DNA of 6,372 nt, taken from Actinomycetes bacterium. GTDB taxonomy: Bacteria; Actinomycetota; Actinomycetes; Actinomycetales; Microbacteriaceae. Position numbers and translations under genes: made by a program. The stretch covers positions 1 to 6,372 of the forward strand of contig JAUHVN010000165.1 of NCBI GenBank assembly GCA_030425055.1, written 5' to 3'. Positions 1 through 5,005 of this stretch are shown here, piece after piece. Within the stretch, counting starts at the first letter, position 1. Each line of letters opens with the position of its first letter. The notes beneath the pieces were generated by a model that ran no database searches, had not been told where the DNA came from, and worked only from the letters and a program-made list of their open reading frames with translations.

Positions 1-1
1 G

Positions 2-943
2 GACGTGCTCGTCGCGAACCTCATCGAGGCCTACCGCCAGAGCATCACGGCGCTCGAGTGGATGAGCCCCGAGACGCGCGAGCGGGCGCTCGCCAAGCTC
101 GACGCGTTCACGCCGAAGATCGGGTATCCCGACAAGTGGAAGGACTACGCGTCGCTCGAGATCGACCCCGTCGACCTCGTCGGCAACGTGCGTCGCTCGC
201 ACGAGTGGGAGCACGAGCGGCAGCTGAACAAGCTCGGCGGGCCGATCGATCACGACGAGTGGCACATGACGCCGCAGACGGTGAACGCGTACTACAACCC
301 GCTCATGAACGAGATCGTGTTCCCCGCGGCGATCCTGCAGTACCCGTTCTTCGACGCCGAGCGGGATGCCGCGGCGAACTACGGCGGCATCGGCGCGGTC
401 ATCGGTCACGAGATCGGCCACGGCTTCGACGACCAGGGCAGCCGCTTCGACGGCGATGGGTCGCTGCGCGACTGGTGGACCGATGACGACCGCGCGGCCT
501 TCGAGGAGCGCACGAAGAGCCTCATCGCCCAGTACGACGAGCTCACTCCCGAGGGCCTCGACGAGCAGTACACCGTGAACGGATCGCTCACGATCGGCGA
601 GAACATCGGCGACCTCGGCGGACTCGGCATCGCGATCAAGGCGTACACGCTCGCCCTGAACGCCGATGCCGACGTCTCGGGCGACACCGGTGATGCGCCG
701 ACCGGCCCCGAGATCGACGGATACACCGGCATCCAGCGCCTCCTGCTCAGCTGGGGTCAGATCTGGCAGCAGAAGGGACGGGATGCCGAGACGATCCGTC
801 TGCTGACGATCGATCCGCACTCGCCGAACGAATTCCGCTGCAACCAGATCGTGCGCAACGTCGATGCGTTCTACGATGCATTCGGTGTGACCGAATCGGA
901 TGCGCTCTGGCTCGCGCCGGAGCAGCGCGTCTCGATCTGGTGA
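2..943 (+). CDS. M13 family zinc metallopeptidase (neprilysin/PepO-like), C-terminal part
   Basis: This is a zinc endopeptidase of the M13 family, which cleaves short peptides. The reading frame is open to the left edge, so the gene starts outside the window. About 313 residues remain, roughly the C-terminal half of a family usually 650-700 residues long. Counting from the GTG codon at 5, the substrate-binding NAYYNP is at residues 94-99 and the zinc motif HEIGH at 135-139, followed by GFDDQGSRFD. The third zinc ligand lies in GENIGDLGG (E199, with D203 supporting catalysis). CNQIVRNVDAFYDAFGV near residue 279 and the terminal RVSIW are typical of the family end. All catalytic residues in the visible part are intact. 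Actinobacterial members may be cytoplasmic or exported; the missing N-terminus prevents a choice. The next gene on this strand starts 43 bases after the stop, so co-transcription is possible, but no functional link is apparent. Confidence 0.95.
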   Translation, partial: DVLVANLIEAYRQSITALEWMSPETRERALAKLDAFTPKIGYPDKWKDYASLEIDPVDLVGNVRRSHEWEHERQLNKLGGPIDHDEWHMTPQTVNAYYNPLMNEIVFPAAILQYPFFDAERDAAANYGGIGAVIGHEIGHGFDDQGSRFDGDGSLRDWWTDDDRAAFEERTKSLIAQYDELTPEGLDEQYTVNGSLTIGENIGDLGGLGIAIKAYTLALNADADVSGDTGDAPTGPEIDGYTGIQRLLLSWGQIWQQKGRDAETIRLLTIDPHSPNEFRCNQIVRNVDAFYDAFGVTESDALWLAPEQRVSIW

Positions 944-969
944 CCCGCACACCCCCCATCCACTGACAC

Positions 970-979
970 GGGAAGGAAG
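970..979 (+). promoter_or_regulatory. Ribosome binding site deciding the start at GTG 987
   Basis: The purine run GGGAAGGAAG ends seven bases before GTG 987 and thirteen before ATG 993. The spacing favours GTG 987. It argues against the in-frame ATG at 900, which would overlap the end of the peptidase gene and has no such site. Confidence 0.6.
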
Positions 980-986
980 CCCTCTC

Positions 987-1910
987 GTGGGCATGTCCCC
1001 TGAGCCCAAAAGGGAAGCCGAGTCGCTTCGGGGGTCGCGACGAAGCAGCAGCAGCCGAACGCCGAGGAGGGCGGCGGTCGGACGCAGATCATTCACATCG
1101 ACGCTGAGCACGCTCGATCAGCTCGCCGCATCCGGCATGAAGATCTCGGTGCGCATCACCGACCTCGACCGGGGCACCGCCGTGCTGTCTGGCGACGACT
1201 TCGTGACCCTGCCGGTCGCGGGCCTCGGGGTCGTGCCGCTGCTCATCGAGCTCGCCGCATCGCTCGAGGCGGGGACGCTCGATCCGCTCGAGATCATCGA
1301 GAGGCGCACGGTTCCGGCCGTCAGCCTCGGCGGGGTGTGGCAGCACCTGACGGCGCCGGCGCTGCCGCTGAGCGATCTGGCGATCCTCGCGGCATCCACC
1401 GGCGACGCGCTCGCGACGAACGCGCTCCTCGAGCGCGTCGGCCTGCCCGCGGTGCGGCGCCGCATCGAGCAGCTGGGCCTCACGCGATCGGCGCTCATGG
1501 ACCGCTTCCGCGACGAGCGCGGACCCGACGACGCCCCGCACGTCGCGGTGGGTTCGGCGCGCGAGCTCGCCGAGCTGTTCGCGTCGCTGGTCAACTCGCG
1601 CACGGTCTCGCCCGGCGTGAGCGCCCAGGTCGCCGAGTGGCTGAGCCTCAACCACGACCTGTCGCTCGTGGCATCCGCCACCGGACTCGACCCGTTCGCG
1701 CACGACAACGACGACCACGGTCTGCTGTTCATCAACAAGACCGGTCGCGAGGCCGGCGTGCGCGTCGAGGCCGGCGTCATCGCCGGCCCCCGCGCGGGCG
1801 TCTCCTACGCGCTCATCGTGTGCTTCGACGACCTGTCGATCCTGCACCGGATGCGTGCGCACGACGCGTTCCGCATGCTCGGCGTCGACCTCATGGAGTA
1901 CGTGTTCTGA
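987..1910 (+). CDS. Class A beta-lactamase-fold protein lacking the catalytic residues (probable pseudoenzyme)
   Basis: The 307-residue product has the layout of a class A beta-lactamase-like serine hydrolase and would be annotated as such. The first strand-like segment is MKISVRITDLDRG (51-63). The nucleophile region reads LPVAGLGVVPLLIEL (75-89), where active members read PAAS-T-x-K-VP; G79 stands in place of Ser70 and V82 in place of Lys73. The SDN loop aligns with G139-D140-A141 before LATNALL. KTG is kept (251-253, in LLFINKTGREAG), followed by a good beta-hairpin and SYALIVCFDD. No ELN-type omega-loop Glu is obvious. No signal peptide or membrane segment is seen, so it is probably cytoplasmic. 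The first 38 residues are rich in Arg and Ser, look disordered, and use many codons that are rare here. GTG 987 is chosen for its ribosome binding site; ATG 993 is the alternative. A penicillin-hydrolysing role is unlikely; a binding, scaffolding or regulatory role is inferred only. Fold assignment is moderately sure, loss of catalysis likely. Confidence 0.8.
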   Translation: MGMSPEPKREAESLRGSRRSSSSRTPRRAAVGRRSFTSTLSTLDQLAASGMKISVRITDLDRGTAVLSGDDFVTLPVAGLGVVPLLIELAASLEAGTLDPLEIIERRTVPAVSLGGVWQHLTAPALPLSDLAILAASTGDALATNALLERVGLPAVRRRIEQLGLTRSALMDRFRDERGPDDAPHVAVGSARELAELFASLVNSRTVSPGVSAQVAEWLSLNHDLSLVASATGLDPFAHDNDDHGLLFINKTGREAGVRVEAGVIAGPRAGVSYALIVCFDDLSILHRMRAHDAFRMLGVDLMEYVF

Positions 1911-1935
1911 GCAGCGCCCGGCCGCTCAGAACACG
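1901..1935 (+). terminator. Hairpin terminator overlapping the stop codon; probably bidirectional
   Basis: CGTGTTCTGAGC (1901-1912) is perfectly complementary to GCTCAGAACACG (1924-1935), giving a 12-bp stem with an 11-base GC-rich loop. The left arm contains the last two codons and the TGA of the upstream gene. No T-tract follows, which is common in high-GC actinobacteria. Because it lies in a 57-base convergent spacer, it could also stop transcription arriving on the - strand. Confidence 0.65.
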
Positions 1936-1967
1936 CACTCCGCCCAGCCCCCCAGGGTCCCGGCTGC

Positions 1968-2588
1968 TCAGCGGTTGAGGATGCGGAATCCCACGAAGTC
2001 GACGGCCTCGACCGGAGCGATGGTCACCTGCGCCTCGGCCCACACGACGAGCAGGTCGCCGTCGGCCGTGCGCAGCTGACCGCGTGACGTGTTCTCTGTC
2101 GAGCCGGACTCGACGCCGTCGGCCCACTCGATCTCGGTGCTCGACTTCACCGTGCCCGCGCCGGCGGCGTACGGCTCGGGGATCTCGCCGGTCGCGTCCC
2201 ACACCGCGCAGTGGTGGGCGATGTAGTCGGGCGCCGCCATGCCTTCGTTCTCGTACAGCTCCATGACGCCGCGCACCACGAAGCGCTGCGTGTACGCGCC
2301 GTCGACGCCCGGCTGTCCGGAGACTCGCACATGCGCGACCGCCGAGCCCGGCGCGGCCGCGAACGGACCGCCGGCGACACAGAAGTCGGTGAGGGTGCCT
2401 CCCGCGATGACCAGGTAGCGCGGGTCGCCGTCGCCGAAGAGCAGATTGTCGTAGAAGAAGCCGTACGTCGTCTCCTCGGTGAAGGCGTCGGTCGCGGCGT
2501 GGGCGGGCGCTGCCGCGAGCGTCGCCGCGGTCGCGAGTGCGGCTGCGGACAGGACTGCCGCCGAGCGGCGGCTGATTCGCGTGTTCAT
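1968..2588 (-). CDS. Small secreted protein of unknown function
   Basis: The 206-residue product starts with a clear Sec signal peptide: basic MNTRISRR, an Ala/Leu-rich core at residues 9-27, and a signal peptidase I site PAHA|ATD after residue 31. The mature part is about 175 residues, acidic and Thr/Gly-rich, and mostly predicted-beta in character. It has exactly two cysteines (C70 and C127) that could form a disulfide outside the cell. There is no lipobox, LPxTG anchor or membrane helix, so it is probably released. I recognise no family. Aromatic-rich stretches such as TTYGFFYDNLLFG (40-52) and YIAHHCAVW (122-130) are the best seeds for a homology search. ATG 2588 is supported by GGGAGT eight bases upstream and by the signal peptide beginning right there. 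It is convergent with the beta-lactamase-fold gene and divergent from the methyltransferase gene. Confidence 0.85.
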   Translation of the reverse strand: MNTRISRRSAAVLSAAALATAATLAAAPAHAATDAFTEETTYGFFYDNLLFGDGDPRYLVIAGGTLTDFCVAGGPFAAAPGSAVAHVRVSGQPGVDGAYTQRFVVRGVMELYENEGMAAPDYIAHHCAVWDATGEIPEPYAAGAGTVKSSTEIEWADGVESGSTENTSRGQLRTADGDLLVVWAEAQVTIAPVEAVDFVGFRILNR

Positions 2589-2596
2589 GATGGATC

Positions 2597-2602
2597 ACTC
2601 CC
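2597..2602 (-). promoter_or_regulatory. Ribosome binding site of the secreted-protein gene
   Basis: On the - strand the bases read GGGAGT, eight bases before the ATG at 2588. This fixes the start of the signal-peptide protein. Confidence 0.6.
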
Positions 2603-2661
2603 ATTCGTTGTCCATCGGATGCCGGTCACCATGCCACCGCCGGCCGGGACCCCTCCACCGC

Positions 2662-2705
2662 ACGGATACCGAACGGATACCGGACCACGTGCGCCGGGTA
2701 TCCGT
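2662..2705. repeat. Triple ACGGATACC motif in the divergent spacer, possible operator
   Basis: ACGGATACCG occurs at 2662-2671 and again at 2673-2682, 11 bases apart (about one helical turn). An inverted copy, GGTATCCGT, lies at 2697-2705. A looser copy, CGGATGCCG, is at 2616-2624. The cluster lies between two divergent genes and 50-105 bases upstream of the methyltransferase start. It could be a binding site for a regulator of either gene or both. This is inferred from repetition and position only; no known operator is recognised. Confidence 0.45.
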
Positions 2706-2754
2706 CGTGCGGCGCCGCATGACGGGCGGCTGCCGCGCGGCGGCCGAACGGTCG

Positions 2755-2760
2755 TAGGCT
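2755..2760 (+). promoter_or_regulatory. -10 box of a leaderless promoter for the MetE-like gene
   Basis: TAGGCT ends six bases before the ATG at 2767, so a transcript would begin at or very near the A of the start codon. There is no Shine-Dalgarno sequence between the box and the ATG. A TANNNT box at this distance is the usual mark of leaderless mRNAs in actinobacteria. No good -35 box is seen. Confidence 0.6.
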
Positions 2761-2766
2761 CGCGGT

Positions 2767-3873
2767 ATGACCCAGCCGCCCTTCCGCGCCGACGTCGTCG
2801 GCAGCTTCCTCCGTCCCGCCGCCGTCGCCGAGGCCCGTCACGAACACGCGAGCGGTGACCTGTCGACCGCGGCGCTCACCGCCGTCGAGGACGACGCGAT
2901 CCGCAGCCTCGTCCAGCAGCAGGCGCACACCGGCCTGAAGGTCGCCACCGACGGCGAGTTCCGCAGGTCGTGGTGGCACTTCGACTTCTTCGGGCTGCTC
3001 GACGGCGTCGACATCGTCGAGCTCGACCACGGCATCCAGTTCCAGGGCGTGCAGACCCGGCCGCGCGGCATCCAGATCTCGGGACCGGTCGGATTCCCGG
3101 CCGACCACCCCTTCCTCGCACACTTCGCGTTCCTGCGCGACGCCGCCGAGGCGACCGGGGCGACGCCGAAGTTCACGATCCCCGCGCCGACGGTGCTCGA
3201 CTTCCGGCTCGAGCCCGACCACATCGACGGCCCCTACAGTGGCCGCGACGACCTGGTCGACGACCTCGTGCAGACCTACCGCGACGCTTGGCAGGCGTTC
3301 TACGACGCCGGTGCACGCTATCTGCAGTTCGACGACACGGCGTGGGCCTACCTGTGCTCCGACGTCGAGCTCGCCAAAGCCCGTGAGCGCGGGATCGAGA
3401 CCGACGGCATCGCCGAGCGGTACGCATCGATCCTGCGCCGCATCCTCGACGGCAAGCCCGACGACCTGACGGTGACCACACATGTCTGTCGCGGCAACTT
3501 CCGGTCGACGTGGATCTCGGAGGGCGGCTACGAGCCGGTCGCCGAGCAGCTGCTGGGCAACACCGGGTACGACGGATTCTTCCTCGAGTACGACAGTGAG
3601 CGCGCCGGCGGCTTCGAGCCGCTGCGCTTCCTGCCCGAGGGCGACCAGACGGTGGTGCTCGGTCTCATCACGACGAAGTCGGGGCAGCTCGAAGACGTGG
3701 ATGCCGTCAAGCGGCGCATCGACGAGGCGTCCGCCTTCGCCCCGCTCGAGCATCTGGCGCTCAGTCCGCAGTGCGGCTTCGCGTCGACCGAGGAGGGTAA
3801 CGAGCTCACCGAGACCGAGCAGTGGGCCAAGGTGCGCGAAGTCGTCGCGATCGCCACGGACGTCTGGGGCTGA
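2767..3873 (+). CDS. Stand-alone MetE C-terminal-barrel methyltransferase (YxjG/methionine synthase II-like)
   Basis: The 368-residue product is a cobalamin-independent methionine synthase-type (beta/alpha)8 barrel. It corresponds to the C-terminal catalytic half only of MetE, which is about 750 residues long. The zinc and homocysteine site is complete: H239 and C241 in THVCRGN, E274 in FFLEYD, and C336 in LSPQCGFAS. Other family marks are VGSFLRP (11-17), DGEFRRSWWHFDFF (62-75), YLQFDDTAWAYLC (185-197) and VLGLITTKSGQLE (297-309). It probably transfers a methyl group to homocysteine or a related thiol in the cytoplasm. The methyl donor is uncertain, because this short form lacks the N-terminal MetE domain that helps bind polyglutamyl methyl-folate. 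It closely resembles the YxjG/YxjH group. The gene appears leaderless, stands alone on its strand, and is preceded by a repeat cluster that may be an operator. No methionine or SAM riboswitch is visible upstream. Confidence 0.92.
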   Translation: MTQPPFRADVVGSFLRPAAVAEARHEHASGDLSTAALTAVEDDAIRSLVQQQAHTGLKVATDGEFRRSWWHFDFFGLLDGVDIVELDHGIQFQGVQTRPRGIQISGPVGFPADHPFLAHFAFLRDAAEATGATPKFTIPAPTVLDFRLEPDHIDGPYSGRDDLVDDLVQTYRDAWQAFYDAGARYLQFDDTAWAYLCSDVELAKARERGIETDGIAERYASILRRILDGKPDDLTVTTHVCRGNFRSTWISEGGYEPVAEQLLGNTGYDGFFLEYDSERAGGFEPLRFLPEGDQTVVLGLITTKSGQLEDVDAVKRRIDEASAFAPLEHLALSPQCGFASTEEGNELTETEQWAKVREVVAIATDVWG

Positions 3874-3896
3874 GTGACGACCATCGCCGTCACGAT

Positions 3897-3970
3897 CGTC
3901 GGAGAATCTGATCCAGGTCGGAGGAATCCGCAGTGATTCTCCGACGTAGGCGTGATTCTCCGACGCAGGT
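3897..3970. repeat. Four-copy palindromic repeat in the convergent spacer; likely bidirectional terminator
   Basis: The spacer holds two forward units, GTCGGAGAATC (3898-3908) and GTCGGAGGAATC (3917-3928, one extra G). It also holds two inverted units, GATTCTCCGAC, at 3935-3945 and 3954-3964. Starts are 19 bases apart within each pair. The right half is a tandem 19-mer, GTGATTCTCCGACGyAGGy, at 3933-3951 and 3952-3970, with 17 of 19 bases equal. The inner pair can fold with a 6-base loop and one bulged G, and the outer pair can stack around it. The outer left copy is perfect over 12 bases, CGTCGGAGAATC (3897-3908), against both right copies. Lying between two converging genes, it probably ends transcription from both sides. 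It may also be a member of a dispersed repeat family. Confidence 0.7.
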
Positions 3971-3976
3971 ACGGCG

Positions 3977-5002
3977 TCAGGACGCGGACGCGGCGGGGAG
4001 CCAGGGCTCGATACGCGGGTAGACGCGGCGCGCGTTGCCCTCGAAGATCGCCTGGCGGTCGGCATCGGTCAGGTCGGCCGCCTCGATGTAGGCCTTGGTG
4101 TCGTCGAAGTAGCGGCCCGTCGCCGGGTTCACCCCGCGCACGGCGCCGATCATCTCGGAGCCGAACAGGATCTGCGACACGGGCACCACGTCGAGCAGCA
4201 GGTCGATTCCCGGCTGGTGGTAGACGCACGTGTCGAACCACACCCGCGAGACCGTGCGGTCGAAGTCCCACCCCTGGTCGCGGGCCATGCCGGCGAACCG
4301 GCCCCAGTGGAACGGCACCGCGCCGCCGCCGTGCGGGATCACCAGCCGCAGTGACTCGTGGCGGTCGAACACGTCCGAGCTCAGCAGCTGCACGAAGGCG
4401 GTGGTGTCGGCCCCGAGGTAGTACGCGCCGGTGGTGTGCACCGCCGGCTTCGCGGAGGCGCTCACGTGCACCATCCCGGGCACGTCGAGCCGCTCCATCT
4501 CGTCCCACAGCGGCGTCCAGTACGCGTCGGAGAGTGCGGGCCCGTCCCAGTCGCCGCCGCTCGGGTCGGGGTTGACGTTGCAGCCGATGAAGCCGAGCTC
4601 TTCGACGCAGCGGCGCAGTTCGGCGACGGATGCCTCGATGCCGGCGCCCGGACTCTGCGGCAGCTGCGCGACCGGCGCGAACGAACCGGGGAACAGCGTG
4701 CACACGCGGTGCACGAGATCGTTCTGGCGGCGGGTCCACTCGCGTGACGTGTCGGCGTCGCCGATGTGATGGCCCATCCAGCTCGCCCGCGGCGAGAAGA
4801 TCGTGAGGTCGGTGCCGCGCTCGCGCTGCTGGGCGAGCTGAGCCTGCGAGACGGCGTCGAAGATCTCGTCGTCGGTCACCTCGTACTCACGCGCGGCGAC
4901 CTCGGCGATCGCCTCGGCCGTCGTCGCGGCCTTCTGCGCATCGCGCCAGGCGGCAACGCCGGGCGGCGTCGTCGTGAAGTGGCCGTGGCAGTCGATGATC
5001 AC
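3977..5002 (-). CDS. ligJ: 4-oxalomesaconate hydratase LigJ (amidohydrolase superfamily)
   Basis: The enzyme hydrates the 4-oxalomesaconate tautomer to 4-carboxy-4-hydroxy-2-oxoadipate (EC 4.2.1.83) in protocatechuate or gallate meta-cleavage. At 341 residues it matches LigJ in length. The sequence follows LigJ closely: IIDCHGHFTT at the start (zinc ligands H6 and H8), SPRASWMGHHIGD (70-82), LPQSPG (114-119), NVNPDPSGG (142-150), MVHVSASAK (177-185, zinc ligand H179), HTTGAYYLGADTTAF (189-203), VIPHGGGAVPFHWGRF (221-236), FDTCVYHQPGIDLL (256-269), and FGSEMIGAVRG (280-290, with E283 the expected ligand and catalytic acid/base). The C-terminal EGNARRVYPR is also typical. The start is GTG, three bases after the TAG of the dioxygenase gene (TAGCCCGTG), so translation is probably coupled; an AG-rich stretch in the end of that gene may serve as ribosome binding site. 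This is the last gene of the operon, ending just before the palindromic repeat. The plain amidohydrolase label it may carry in databases understates what can be seen. Confidence 0.9.
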   Translation of the reverse strand: MIIDCHGHFTTTPPGVAAWRDAQKAATTAEAIAEVAAREYEVTDDEIFDAVSQAQLAQQRERGTDLTIFSPRASWMGHHIGDADTSREWTRRQNDLVHRVCTLFPGSFAPVAQLPQSPGAGIEASVAELRRCVEELGFIGCNVNPDPSGGDWDGPALSDAYWTPLWDEMERLDVPGMVHVSASAKPAVHTTGAYYLGADTTAFVQLLSSDVFDRHESLRLVIPHGGGAVPFHWGRFAGMARDQGWDFDRTVSRVWFDTCVYHQPGIDLLLDVVPVSQILFGSEMIGAVRGVNPATGRYFDDTKAYIEAADLTDADRQAIFEGNARRVYPRIEPWLPAASAS

Positions 5003-5005
5003 GGG

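Noticed and set aside
900..986. In-frame ATG at 900 as the start of the beta-lactamase-fold protein
   Set aside because: It would overlap the end of the peptidase gene by 44 bases with no RBS, and the extra residues are Arg/Ser-rich shadow of the peptidase C-terminus; GTG 987 has a well-spaced GGGAAGGAAG.
1009..1018. Second purine-rich AAAGGGAAG stretch as a ribosome binding site
   Set aside because: No ATG, GTG or TTG lies in the hydrolase frame at a suitable distance downstream; the next in-frame Met codon is at 1137.
1945..1966. CAGCC/GGCTG inverted repeat as a separate terminator for the secreted-protein gene
   Set aside because: Only five base pairs with a 12-base loop; the perfect 12-bp stem next to it is a far better candidate.
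2626..4065. A 479-codon open frame on the - strand across the MetE-like gene
   Set aside because: It runs through the divergent spacer, a complete zinc-site methyltransferase gene and the palindromic repeat, and its sequence is Arg/Asp/Val-rich shadow translation.
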